64,000 bases of DNA. Source: Vigna angularis (taxonomy: Eukaryota; Streptophyta; Magnoliopsida; Fabales; Fabaceae). The stretch lies in NCBI RefSeq assembly GCF_016808095.1, contig NC_068971.1, positions 26,618,131-26,682,130 on the forward strand, written 5' to 3'. The notes under the pieces are model-generated. The model did not search any database, was not told the DNA's origin, and worked only from the letters and a program-made list of their open reading frames with translations. How positions within the stretch are numbered: position 1 is the first letter of the stretch; every line of letters starts with the position of its first letter. Shown one piece after another: positions 12,501-24,399 of the stretch. Made by a program: the position numbers and the translations under genes.

Positions 12501-12600
12501 TTTCAGAGACGAGAGGGTAGTAGGGTAAAGACACGTTCTTGTCATCATCGGAAGTTCTATCTAGAGACCTCAATTTTTTAAACATTTAGGAACGGTTTCG

Positions 12601-13290
12601 GAATGATCATCTAAGTTCCAAAAATAATGTTTTGATTCTTCGAATTTGGATTGTTGATGTCAGTCATAAGTCCTTAAGATTATTGTAAAAACTGACAAAA
12701 TCACATAACACACATTTCTTTACCTCTCACATCTATCTGATTCTCTCCTTTATTTTCTTATTCTTCTATTATTCCGGGTATGTTTACTTTTTTTTCAGAG
12801 TTTTTTACTAATTTTGATATCCTCAAAAAATTTCAGGAAATTTTTATTATATCATGGAAAACTTGCGGAACTCATTACAGATAAATGCTTAAGAATAGTA
12901 AATCTACATCTCTAAGTCTAAGTAAATGTTTTGTTCATGATTTCGTCAGTTTTTACCACACTAAAGAAAAAACGGTAAACTATATACAAAGTTATAAATG
13001 AAGTAAAAAGGGAAAAGAAAAAGTGGAAAAGAACTCATTGGAAGCTCGAATTTAGAAGAGTGCGTATGCTTCTTCAATAAGCTTAATTTTACTAAATTAC
13101 AAAATGGTCTGAACAATGACCTGTGACACAATCTAAAGAAAACAACATATAAAAGCCGAAACAAAACGAACACTAAATGAATGAGTTATATACATCAAGT
13201 ATCTAAGAAAAGGAACCACACCACCTAAGAAAAAGATGAAAGAAAGTACTTTTCTCAAAAGCAGAGAGATAATTGAATGAAGATGAAAAA
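12601..13290. other. Non-coding stretch beyond the copia 5' side
   Basis: No gene recognised. It should contain the copia 5' LTR, but no clear TG..CA pair or tRNA-primer site is visible. Confidence 0.3.
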
Positions 13291-13293
13291 GAA

Positions 13294-13482
13294 TCAAACA
13301 CAAGCTTGGCCACCACCGTCACAAGTGCAACCACCGTTTCCAGAGAGAAGATCACTATCTTGTCTTGGTTTGGTGCTGAGGCAGCAACACATGAGAGCCA
13401 CCACCAACATAAATCCCCATGCAGAAGCCAAAGCCTGTGCCCAGCTCAAGTAATTCTCCATCAAAGCTTTTACTTTCTTCAA
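13294..13482 (-). CDS. Small Cys-rich single-pass membrane protein (62 aa), hypothetical
   Basis: I do not recognise the family. The protein has a short amphipathic start (MKKVKALMENYLSWAQALAS), one hydrophobic helix at about residues 19-33 (WGFMLVVALMCCC), a short charged stretch and a Gly/Cys-rich tail (GNGGCTCDGGGQACV). This layout, a membrane helix ending in a Cys cluster with a Cys-rich tail, is typical of small plant membrane micropeptides and unlike random AT-rich frames nearby. Local base composition is also higher in GC than its surroundings. The first ATG at 13482 was chosen; an internal ATG lies at residue 8. No introns are needed. The opposite strand is also open over this interval, so coding is not certain. 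Confidence 0.4.
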   Translation of the reverse strand: MKKVKALMENYLSWAQALASAWGFMLVVALMCCCLSTKPRQDSDLLSGNGGCTCDGGGQACV

Positions 13483-14506
13483 GAACTGTCATGAATGAAA
13501 TCAATAGGATATGTGGTAGCTATACCCTTTGGGGGAAGAGAGTAATGGTATGAACCTCATGAACATGAAGAATAAGATTATGATATTATGAGGTTTGAGT
13601 GAGACATGATGTCGCACACGGTATGAGTTTGAAAGAGTCTCAAATAACATGGGCCAACCTGTGAATGTTACAGGACCCACCTATCATCAGATCTTATTAA
13701 GCCACAAGTTTTTTTTTTTTTTCCTTATTGCTTTTCTTTATTAAAAATTATAATGTATGTAAGAGATACTAGAGGCAAAACATTTATAATATACAATTAA
13801 GGATAAACTTTATTTGATATATTGAATTGTGAGATTGAATTATATTTAAAAATTATTTCTTAAGATGATATCTTAATTACTTCAAATTTAATATTTGTTA
13901 TTTATTAAGCTTGTTTTATTGATTGAAATTGATTTTTTTTAATTACTTATTAATATCTAATTATACACTTAAGACATATATATTTCAACATAATAAAAGA
14001 ATATTGTAGAAATCCACTTCAACTTACATATGGATGTATTAACATTTAAAACCCATAATATTAATGTTTGGAGCTCTTTTTCTTAAGAATTCCTAGTGGA
14101 CTTTCTTTTATTAAAAAATTGTCGTTGTCTAGTTGTAAAGTAATATTCACTTATTAAACTATAACAATATATTTTCAATCAAAAATGACTTTACAATGAT
14201 AATATTTTAATTAAAAAAGTAGTATAAAATTGTCTTTCCACCCACAACCCGTTAAGTATATAGGGAATATTTTCTGATTAGAAAAGTTTGTGAAGAGTGT
14301 ATATATCTAGCAATAAAACTTTCTTAACCATATATACCTTTCTTACTCTCCAATTACACGTAATGGTCACAAAAGTTGCAGTTCCACTTTATTCAATCAC
14401 AGTTACTTTATGTTCAAAAAGAAAAATAATGCTTATTTAATAAATTCACCTTTTGAGCTTATCTTCCAAATAAATCTTCACACACTTTATTTTCCACCCT
14501 AAATTT

Positions 14507-14508
<2 letters not shown>

Positions 14509-14591
<83 letters not shown>
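14509..14591. repeat. (TA)n microsatellite, about 82 bp
   Basis: Uninterrupted TA run. Confidence 0.95.
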
Positions 14592-14592
<1 letters not shown>

Positions 14593-17500
14593 AGTCTGGT
14601 GTACAAAAACATATTAGAATTCGACTCTTGAAGATTGAATTTTAACCTGCGCTTCCTTCTTTATTTTAATTTTTATGATAATTAATTTCTTTTACTTTTG
14701 AAAAATATTTAAAAGGAATTTTTAAAATATTGTGATTTTTCGTTTTTAATATAATAAGAAATAAAATTATAATCTTAAGAAAATTAATATGTGTTTAATC
14801 TTTAGTAATTATTTTATTAAAAGAAAAATTATCGTTATAATATTCAATTATTCTTCAAAAATATTCTTTCATCTTTTAATTTTTTGTTTTGTAAATTTAA
14901 AATAATTAATGATTCCTTTAAGTTTAATGTGCATATTAATGTTAGTTTTTTCTTTACTAGATGTATGTGACCATTGCTAAACATTAAAGTTTATAATAAG
15001 ATTATAAATTTTTTATTTTACTAAAAATAAAATATATTAATATTTATTATATTAAACTTACTATTTACCTTTAATAATAATATGAGCTAAGAGTTTGTCA
15101 TTAGAGTAAAATTGTTCAATAGTAGAATATTAACTAAATGACTATGAAGATTAAGTTTTTATTCCAATATTTTAACTTTAAATATTTCATTAATTTTATT
15201 ACAAATTATAATGACAAAAATAGTAATAATAATAAATTACTCTCAATTATACTCAATATTCTATAAAATTTATTTACAGTGAAATTATCTTTTATTATGT
15301 TCTTTCTCCCTAAAAAAATTAAAATCAATCTCAATATTTTAATTAATTACATTAAATTACTTTACTTTATTATAAATTTTTATTTTTAAAATTTTTTCTA
15401 CCCTTTTTCTAAGAAAATTGTAAAAGAAAAATAAAAAAAAATCAGAAGTTAGCATCAGGAAACCAAATTTTAGCTTTGTTTTTGTGCTGAAAGTCATAAT
15501 TTACAATTAAGATATTCGAAAGTTGAATTCTAAATTTACACAGTAAACACTTCGAGTTAGAAAATAAGGTGCGGGAAAATCTATTTAGAGAATTTGTTTT
15601 ATTTCGTTTATTTTGGTAAAACAAAATCTCTCTTTTACTTCTATTAAAAAAAATCAATCACCTTCTTTGTGATAAGTTGTAACGTGTAAGAGTAATTCTT
15701 TAAAAAAAACTATTTTTTTATCTATGGTCTGAACACTAATTTGTTTTCTAAATATTAAAAACACAGGTAGACAAGGAAAAAGTAAAAAAAAAAACGAAAA
15801 CTTTAGAAGACCTTTAGGAGAATTTGTAGTCTGACCAGTAATTTTTATTAGTGGAAGTCTTTTACTCAGATAAATCTCCTCGACTTTTCCTTCGAATTAA
15901 GAGTTTTCCAAGTTAAAAGCTTCTTGTGTATGTTATTTTCCCTTCCTTGTTTGTTGCATTCCATTATTCTTCCCAAATTCACTTTTATTTATATCAAAAA
16001 TGCGTGTCATTAAGTTATTAGTTCAAAATTATTCTACAATCAATAATAATTATAAACACCAACATAGACCAATTACAAAGTAATACGTAAATAATGTTAA
16101 AATGTTGTAAAAAAATATTGTTAAAATATTATTATTCTTTGTTCTTCCCAACAATTATCTTATTCATATCTACATCAGTTATGACAATTATTCATATAGT
16201 TGGACTTTTAAGAGAAAGAGTAACATAGCTAACAGATTTTACCTTAGGAATAATTCCAAATAATATACAAGAATTGACAATGGCCTTTTATTAATTATTA
16301 ACATAATAAAATTAAATATATATTGAATATTATAATAAAATAATAATTTATGAAGTTGAAAATTGAGGATAAGAGAAAAGTGGAAGCGTCAAATTATCAT
16401 GACCCATATGTTTCCTTCTGATTTACAGAAGAACAAGTAAAATGATCAATAGTCTAAATTGCACCTTATTATACTAATCTCTAAAGCTATAAAAACTAAA
16501 TTAAGTTTCTAAAAAATTACAGAATTTTGTTTAAATTCCTGAAGTTATTCTTATTTTCTTATCTTAGTACTATTACTCAAGTCCCAAGAATAAAAGTAAT
16601 TTTAATAACTCTTTTTCATTTGAAGGCAGGTTAGAAATACCTGACCCTCGGTGAGCTTGTGTATGCAACTAAGAAAATAAGGTAACAGCATGTAAACGTA
16701 AAACTAAATTATTAGGTAAAAGAGAGTCAATATATGTGATGCATGAACTGAAGTTCTACTCATCCACTACGCACTAATGCAAGCATTATACAATGCAAGC
16801 AACCATTTTTGCTACCTTAATCAGAATCACAACAATATCAAAATAAAAGAAACATAAAAGAACTTGACGTATCTTATGTCACCAATGTCTAGAGCAATTA
16901 AGAACTTTGACAACTAGAATGACGACATTCTCTAGGTTACAGCATGTATCAATATTTCAATGCTTCCTCTAGACATAATAAACAACGTAAACAGTGTACT
17001 TTACAAAAGCAAGATTCCTGAAAATTTACAATCTGCTGGTAGTTCCAATGGTTCGCAACTTCCTATAGAATGTTCCATTCCAATTAAAGGAAAATACTTC
17101 ATAAAGCAGCAACACCTACAACATTTATGTCACATCAGTTTGGCAATCAGTGTCAGCGTTACAAAACACTATAGCATGCAAATATGTCGAAACCAAGAAG
17201 TTAGAATGTTGCTATTTCAAAAAATAAGGATCACAATAGAAGACATCACAATTATACTACAAAAACGGACACTGCGAAAGGGGCAAGGCATTTGAAGGAA
17301 AGAGGAACATGGTTATAAATAAGTAAATGGATAAGTTTCTTAAGCCGTAACCTGAAGAAATCTTAAAGCTAGCCAAAAGAAATATAAAATTCCCCCAGTT
17401 TACACCATATCAGATTAGTAAGCCAAGTTTCATATCATATCCATGACATCTGACCCCTGTTTCAGCCACCAATAAGGGGGGGGAAACTCCTCAGTGACTG

Positions 17501-17632
17501 AACAAAAGTTAAAGAAAATAGAAGAATTGAAATGAAAAACCAAAGGTTAGGCAATCAGACTATTGAGAACAACTTGAGTGCACATATCTCTGGGGATCAT
17601 AAGTAGTTTATTACTTGTTTAATTTCATACCA

Positions 17633-17855
17633 AGGATCTGTTTAGACGAGGTTCTCCAGAAAATCCCGTCTAGGGGGAATATAAGAAAAACATGAATTTG
17701 ACTTCTCCATAGACTAAAATTAGCTTAGCAAAAAATCAGAGAAACTATGAGAGAACTTCTACAAATTAGCTTATGGAGAAGCTAATTCAATTTTTTTTTT
17801 CTTATTTTCCCTTCTAGGAGCTTAAAGAGAAGTTCGTCTGAATAGACCTAAGCTT
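17633..17855. mobile_element. MITE-like element, about 220 bp
   Basis: The left end reads AGGATCTGTTTAGACGAGGTTCTCC-like sequence; the right end is its imperfect inverted copy (GAGAAGTTCGTCTGAATAGACCT). The interior is AT-rich and non-coding. Size and inverted ends fit a MITE. No clear target duplication was seen. A related element with similar ends lies at 29705-29953. Confidence 0.55.
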
Positions 17856-18977
17856 TAGGGGAAGAAAAGTGATAGTAGCATCAGACAGAGAGAGAAGATA
17901 TTTAAGATCAAGTATGTTTTTAGTACTTTCAAATAAACAGATCGTTTTCTTCAGACCTGGAAATAAAATTGTCTCCTGTTGGCCCCTCATTTATGTAAAC
18001 ATGTCAGGTGTGGTTAAAAGAAAAAGACCACATCTGACACATTTTTCATCAAAAGGAGGCTAAAAGGAGATTATTCCACTGATGCACTAAAAGTAAAGAT
18101 CTCTACATATCTAGGGACTACAAATTGAATCCTCATATGCGCCAACAAAAGGAGTTCATGTCCAGTTCTGAATTTTATGAAGTAAAAAAGAAAGCCTGTT
18201 TTACAAGCCTTGGAAGATGTGCAAAATAAATAAATAATAATAACAATACGTAAATTAAAGATACAGAACTAAAGCCATTACATTAATGGTCAAAAACATC
18301 CCTATTTATCCAACAATTTTAATAAGAAATAACTGGTAGCTCAACTGCGTCTCATAAATACTAAGAATGCAAAGAAAAAGAAAGGAGATTCTGTAATGCA
18401 CTCCCTAGAACCCACCGGCTCTACAATAGGCTCAGTCCTCACTATCTTAAATCTTTCCTAGCTTATGAAACCCAAAACCTTCCCCATACCACCCCTCCAG
18501 TCGTTCAGTTATTTTCTCACCTCTCCCATGCAACTCATCCCCCCTCCACATAACTAACTCAACTGGCAGAACCTGTCTGGTCTCATGACCATAACCTTAA
18601 TGTCTCGTGGGAATTACTCCCTTAATTATTGCTCTGAATCTCATTACTATAAGCATCGCTTACAGGTCTTTCAGAAGACCAACCTTTAACTTCCAATATG
18701 TATCATGTTTGTTAGACCTATCTTTTGATAGGACACATTCATTTAGAATGACAATTACTCATCATGTCTTCGATCATGTGATAATAAAAGTATGCGGCTT
18801 AAGAGGCTACACTTTCTACCTAACACCTATAATATATAAATCTATTTCTCAATCACTTCAATGTATGTATTAATTATACATGTTCTTCACATAAACATAA
18901 AATCATTAAGTATATTAATATGAACAAATGCTAAGGCAGAAAGCACTTACATCAAAGTCCAACAAATTTTATGTAAG

Positions 18978-21921
18978 CTAAAGTTCACTATAATTGCGCC
19001 ATACTGCACGGAATTCTTCACGGAATGTGTTTAGACGAGCTTTCAAGTTTGGTGTTCTAAAGCTTGCATGTAGGATGGTAGCTGAAAATAGAAAAAGAAA
19101 TAAACTCGAGAAAATTTCACGACTGCAAAAAAGATTGAAAATTCTCAGTATGAAATGTACCAAGAAGACCAATAGAAAGAGCCCATAAAACAGTCAGGAG
19201 ACCAGCAGAAACAAACCAAAGGATGAAACTTGCTGCACAAAAAAAGGGGAAAGAATCATTAGAGTCAAAAATATCATCATACTGATAGCAAGGTTAGACA
19301 GCACATCCACATTACAAAAGATTGAAAGAATCCCCATTTCAAAGACTTCATTTACCAGAAGAAAATATCAAGACAAACACCCAACGTGGCCGACCACATA
19401 TATAAATTGCTCTCTTGGCTGAAGGACGTCCACGAATAACAGGCCTGAAATTCAAATAATTGATAAACATGCACAAACCTCCAAAGTAAAAAGAGACAAA
19501 ATTCGAATATGCTTACGTGAGAGGAGGTCTCATTTTGGCAGCTAAATGTGGTGAAAATTGCCTAACTGTTCTTGTTACCTTCTCACTAAAGGTACCTGCA
19601 AAGCTGCATAAAAACACCAATTACATTGATGTGAGAAATATGTGTGTGTGTGTGTGTAAGCACTTCCATAACATAATACTGATGCTGAATGAATGATAAC
19701 GTCACAGTTAAAATTTCTCAGACTTCTACAGATTTCTAGGATTGAGGGTAGAATTTTTAAAATATTTTACAAATTATCCATAGGTAAGTATTAATGGCGA
19801 AATAATTGCTATAGCCCATCATCTGAGTATAATAAAATATCTTTAGTCAAACTCAACTATTAGAGTAGCTTGTTGTACTCAACAGCTGTATTATAAGTTA
19901 TAACCTCATGGAGCTTTTTTCCTTCTTTTTCTGGTAACCATGAAAATATCACAGCTTCAGAAATAATTTTGCATTGCTGTTGAATTCAAATTTCTCAGAC
20001 TTCTACAGATTTCTAGGATTGAGGGTAAAACTTTTTAAAATATTTTACAAATTATCCAAAGGTAAAATATTAACGGGGGGAATAATTGGCTAATAGCCCA
20101 TCATGTGAGTATAATAAAATATCTAAAGTCAAACTCAACTATTAGAGTAGTTTGTTGTACTCAACAGCTGTGTTAGTGTTGTATGTTACAACTCCTTGGA
20201 GCTTTTTTCCTTCTCTATTTTGTAACCATGAAAATATCACAGCCTTAGAAATAATTTTGCATTGTTATTTTCCCCCTCTATATAGAAGATTAGTGCAGTG
20301 TTAGAGAACATAACTTTTTCTTTATATCCAAGTCGAGAACAAAGATACTAACACTATTGTCTCGAGTAGACCCAGAACATACACTAAAATCTAAATTTGA
20401 TCAAAAGCTCTTGCTTTTCTCCCATACCTACCAACCTTTCCCATCCTGCAGAATAAGACCTATTCATTTGTCTGGTCATGTCACAAAAAGGAAACCAAAA
20501 TCCAATGTGCCTCCCAAAGATATATGCTAAAACTACTGCGTTGATCAGTGTAAAAATACAAAAGTCACTAGCCTGCTATTACAAATAATGCGATAAAAGA
20601 ACCTTAACGAAAGCTAGAAGCACAATGATCATGCAATTCATGTCACGTTAACTTTATGGCAAGATTGCTTATGGGTACTGAGAGTGCAGTTAAAGTCAAG
20701 CTATGTCATCTAGAAAATAAACCCATATATAAATTTTACCGGTTTACTCCATGCTTCTAATAAGTATGATTCTGCATAAAGAAACACTATGAACACTGCA
20801 AAGAGAATTATTCAATAATCTACCAAAGGCAGCTCAGAATTTCCTTAACACAACTACCACCCACAAAATATGGCATCTGTATCGTATCTGCCTAGAAGTA
20901 AATGGGATGAGTCAATATAGTAGTAAACTATTAGGGTGCTATTGGAGGCTCACATTAACAGTGTGCCAAGAGGGAAAAACATAAATCGAAAGTTTTCAGA
21001 TTAATTTGGTTTTTAAATGGCATCAAATGCATTAAGCTCTAAAGTCATATAAAACCTGCCCCCTAAATACCACAACCCTTACCAAAATGTTTGAAAAATC
21101 AAATAAAATTCAAAATCAATCATCTACAACAATAGACAAAGATAGTCATTAACACAGCTTACCTGTCATTCAGAAAAGCAATGCTGAGTGCAGTAAGAAG
21201 TGCGGCTACAATAGCAAGCGGCCTCCGAAGAAATCCCAATACTACAATTCAAAATGCTAATAATGAGAGAAGCCATCTCCAAATATCATAATTTCAATAA
21301 ACAGTATCCATGAAGCCCACTTACTGAGAACAGACACAATCAAAAGGAAGTAGTTGGTCCGGTAGCTGCAGCAAACAAAAACACAACCATCATTACCATT
21401 TCCCAGCCCCATAATACCTCTACTCTAATAATCCAAACCACAATATGTCAATAACAAGTCATCCCCAAATTTACAAAACACTATCCTATTATTAATCATC
21501 ACATCCTCGTAACTCGAAATTCATCACGGAACCTTAAAAACAGAATAAAATAATTCCATAACGTGATCAGCCGTAAAACGTTTAAACAAGGCCAAAACAA
21601 GGAAAGATCGTAAAAAAAGAAAACATGCAAAATAAAAACAAAACGTAAAGGAAAATAAAATTCGTTGGGCTGAGCATCCGGTTAATCGAAAATTATGAAA
21701 ATTGATGAATTATTGGGAGATAACGATGAAATTGAGAGGGTTGGGAAAGAGGAGGGACGGTACTAGTAGAGATTGCATTTGAGGCGGCTGTTCCATTTGG
21801 AAGAAGATCTGGGAACGGTAAATCGAGAGAAGAATTCCGACAGCGGGCGCGGCGGCGCCGACCAATCGACCTCGCGGAGAGCGTCGATGAGATCCTCAGC
21901 GGTGACGTTTCCCCAATCCAT
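18978..21921 (-). CDS. PRA1 family protein (prenylated Rab acceptor, A-type), 7 exons, 209 aa
   Basis: Minus-strand exons: 21921-21764, 21365-21325, 21241-21163, 19603-19517, 19444-19356, 19232-19161 and 19081-18978. All six introns are GT..AG and the exons total 630 bases in one frame. The protein starts MDWGNVTAEDLIDALREVDW and ends FREEFRAVWRNYSEL, matching plant PRA1 A-type proteins over their whole length. Hydrophobic segments lie at about residues 58-90 and 148-175, either side of a basic loop (VIRGRPSAKRAIYICGRPR). PRA1 proteins sit in ER, Golgi or endosomal membranes, bind prenylated Rab GTPases and help vesicle traffic. Intron 3 (1559 bp) carries a 277-bp tandem duplication. A tRNA gene lies about 0.2 kb upstream on the same strand. 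Which A-type paralogue this is cannot be told here. Confidence 0.95.
19646..19659. repeat. Short (TG)n run in PRA1 intron 3
   Basis: TGTGTGTGTGTGTG is seen directly. Confidence 0.8.
19711..20265. repeat. 277-bp tandem duplication in PRA1 intron 3
   Basis: The segment that starts AAATTTCTCAGACTTCTACA at 19711 begins again at 19988. The copies share long runs, including ATTTCTAGGATTGAGGGTA and CTCAACTATTAGAGTAG, and differ by scattered substitutions and small indels. No terminal repeats or coding suggest a transposon, so a local duplication is likely. Confidence 0.9.
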
Positions 21922-22128
21922 TATTCTCTCTCACACACACACTTTCTCTGATTGACGAAGAAAAAGTTCGTTGGAAAAGGAATTGAACGGAGGACGAAAG
22001 GAAGAGGAAGGAAAGTAGGAAAGTGCAAAGGAGTGAAGAAAAGGGAAATGAAGCTTGCGATTTTATTTTCTAACTTGTCTTCCTTCTTGGGTTTTGTTTG
22101 TTCTCAAAATGAAAATATACAAAAAATT

Positions 22129-22202
22129 TGTCTGAGCCCGGGCTCGAACCGGGGACCTCTAGTGTGTGAGACTAGCGTGATAACCAACTACACCACCCAG
22201 AC
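22129..22202 (-). tRNA. tRNA-Val (anticodon CAC)
   Basis: The minus strand gives a 74-nt cloverleaf. The acceptor stem GTCTGGG pairs with CTCAGAC, the D-arm region is TGTAGTTGGTTATCA, the anticodon stem CTAGT/ACTAG encloses loop CTCACAC with anticodon CAC (reads GUG, Val), and the T-arm is CCCCGGTTCGAGCCCGGG. A-box and B-box internal promoter sequences look intact. There is no intron, and CCA is not encoded, as expected for a nuclear plant tRNA. Confidence 0.95.
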
Positions 22203-22328
22203 AATGTTTCCTATACGATATGTTTATTAATTCTTCTTTTCTTAATCATTTTAATCAAAAAATGAAAACATGATATCGTTTTTCAACTTTCCTTTTATTA
22301 TTTAGTTTATATACAAAATGAAAAAATA

Positions 22329-22391
22329 CGTCATAAAGTTCGGGTTTGAACCCGAGGCCTCTAGCGTAAAAGCCAACTACAGCAGCACCCA
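22329..22391 (-). pseudogene. tRNA-Val relic lacking the anticodon arm
   Basis: On the minus strand a TGTAGTTGG segment, CGCTAG and then a GGGTTCAAACCC T-arm align with the tRNA-Val gene about 0.2 kb away. The T-loop and D-region are recognisable. The sequence from the first CTAG to the second CTAG of the anticodon stem is missing, so no anticodon remains. The flank (CAAAATGAAAA..TAC) is shared too, so the copy arose as a local DNA duplication. Confidence 0.7.
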
Positions 22392-22399
22392 CAACCGTG

Positions 22400-23210
22400 A
22401 ACAACAATCAAATTTTTTAATTAATTAATATTAAAACTAAATATTTTGAAATCTTGAATGAAAACTAGATGTGAAAATTGTAATATGCTGTATTCGGAAT
22501 AACTTTTCATTCATAAAAATAATGTGTATATAAATTTGAAAGTATAAGTTATTAAATTTAATCTTATGTTTTACATTTTCATAAAAAAAACTAAAATTGC
22601 GTTTATTTCAAAAATACTCTTAATAACAATTACTTTTTATTCTTTGGGTGTATTATGTTTATCATTTTTCCTGAAGACTAAAATAATATATTAAAAATAA
22701 TATTACTTATCATTATCTCTCCCCATAACTATTACGGATTGTCATTCCTATTAGGTCATAAACTCAAGAATCTACATTCAGTAAAAAAAAATCCCTCTTA
22801 GGGTTTTTTAAACGCATAGAAATATCATTTATTAAGTTTAATGTAGTTGATTTCATTATAGATAATAAAACTAAGTTTTTCTTCTAAGTGCACAATTAAG
22901 TAATGTTTTAATTTTAATTTTATTATATTAAGTCATAGCTTTAGTTCATTAATATGTGATGAAATATGTGTGTGCTAAAAATAAAAATAAATTATTAGTT
23001 ACACGTAATTATTGTTAATTACCTTGATTTAGCCTAACCAGTCTAAGAAATGGCAAAATAAAATAACAAAAAGATAGGTGTTAGAAAAAAATATCCAAAG
23101 TTTTAGACTATGTGAAATTAGTAGAAGTAAAAAAAAAATTAACAACAGGGAGAAAAGTGTGTAACACTAGAATTATAGATTATATGTGTGCTTTGTTGGT
23201 TTCTCTGTAA
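22400..23210. other. AT-rich intergenic DNA
   Basis: I see no gene, RNA or element end in this stretch. Confidence 0.6.
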
Positions 23211-23212
23211 AC

Positions 23213-24337
23213 ATGAGATTATGATATTTTGTTCCATCATAGTCGGGAAGATTATAAGACTCTGACGTGAATTTGAATTTTTCTACTATTGTTGAGGAGG
23301 TTATAGGACTCTTATATGAGTTTGAGTTGTTCCATTATAGCATAAGAGGTTGTAGTACTATAATGTGAGTTTGAGTTTATTTTGTTTTGGCTAGGAAGGT
23401 TGTAGCTCATTTGAGGCAAGTTTGAGAGGAATATTTAGTTTATTTACTTGTTTTATTTACGTTTGTTTTCATCATCCAAAATTTTGGAAGAGAGGAGAAG
23501 GACAGTTAAAAATTGCTAGCTAGGAAATGATATCATATTTGAAGTTATAAATGAGATGTATGAAGTGATAATGAAAAAATTATGCATAGAAAATATAATG
23601 TTATTAAGCTTGTTCATTGTGACTCATCTCTATCTCTATTTCTTAGGAGTCCATTTGATAAACTTCAATATATTTTACTTTTATCGAGAAAAATGGTTTC
23701 AGGAAAAAACTTATATTTTCAAATGTTTTGAGATTTTAAATACCTTGTGACGTTATTTACAAACTCAGGATTTTTACTGTCATTTTAGCTTACCATTTTA
23801 TTTGTAGTTGTGGTTTCCACTTATAATGATCATATTTTTAAACTAGAACAGATTACCATATAGATGTTGAACAAGATGCACAATAATAAAGGATGAGACT
23901 TGGAGTAAAACCACTATATATCTGGACAATTAAGAGGTTATATTATATTTTTATTTTACAATTATGTCAAGTTAATAAAAATACCATAATGCAAGACATG
24001 AATTTTCTTTTTATTTAAGTTTTAAATAAAAATTTGTGACAATTTTGATTTTATAATAATTATTTAAAATAAGATAATGTTACACCCTATTTTGTTTTCT
24101 CGTGTGTAGCTACACAAATAATCCTATTTCAAATAATTATTATAAAAATAAAACTGTCATAACTTAATTTAAAACTCAAATAAAAAGAAATTTTATATAT
24201 GATACTTTTATTAACTTGACAAAATGGTAAAATAACAATAAAATAAAACTTCTTCGACTATAGTTAAAAAATTGAAACTCACGTAAAAATCCTACAACCT
24301 CCCTACCTATTGTAGAATAAAATGTCGTAATTACTTA
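23213..24337. mobile_element. Foldback-like element with long inverted arms
   Basis: The sequence at about 23935-24090 is the imperfect reverse complement of about 24118-24265 (shared blocks include GTCAAGTTAATAAAA and TATAATAATTATTT). The centre contains the palindrome GTGTAGCTACAC. Further out, 24265-24337 is the inverted counterpart of a roughly 50-bp unit present about four times in the left arm (23213-23430; core GAGGTTGTAG...GTGAGTTTGA). The left arm also has about 500 bp of unmatched sequence. Long, internally repeated inverted arms without coding fit a foldback or long-TIR non-autonomous DNA transposon. Exact ends and a target duplication were not resolved. Confidence 0.55.
23220..23430 (+). 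repeat. About four tandem units of about 50 bp
   Basis: Diverged units, each with a GGAAGATTATAAGACT- or GAGGTTGTAG-like core and GTGAGTTTGAGTT, begin near 23233, 23283, 23331 and 23381. They form the outer part of the left arm of the inverted-repeat element. Confidence 0.65.
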
Positions 24338-24399
24338 TTTATAGAAAAACTAATAAAATTAATATGTATTCACAAAATCTCCAAACACTCATGCAACTT

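Larger units (their letters stand above)
5700..12600 (-). mobile_element. Decayed Ty1/copia retrotransposon, split by a nested insertion
   Basis: Read on the minus strand, the order is gag (about 12500-12141), zinc knuckle (about 11990-11860), aspartic protease (about 11755-11690), integrase (10760-10368), linker (10363-10103), reverse transcriptase (10102-9590 and 6922-6647) and RNase H (about 6640-5760). The order protease, integrase, RT, RNase H defines Ty1/copia. Every domain carries stops, frameshifts or changed key residues, so the element is dead. Target repeats and both LTRs were not located, so the outer limits are approximate. Bases 6928-9582 are a younger insertion and do not belong to it. 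Confidence 0.85.
13560..18600. other. Gene-poor AT-rich interval
   Basis: No coding exon recognised. It contains a long (TA)n run at 14509-14591 and a MITE-like element near 17633-17855. The part nearest 18.6 kb may include 3'-untranslated sequence of the PRA1 gene, but no end site could be placed. Confidence 0.55.

Noticed and set aside
18978..19188. Two opposed 64-aa frames at 18978-19172 and 18994-19188
   Set aside because: The minus frame is PRA1 exon 7 read through into its intron, and the plus frame is its shadow.
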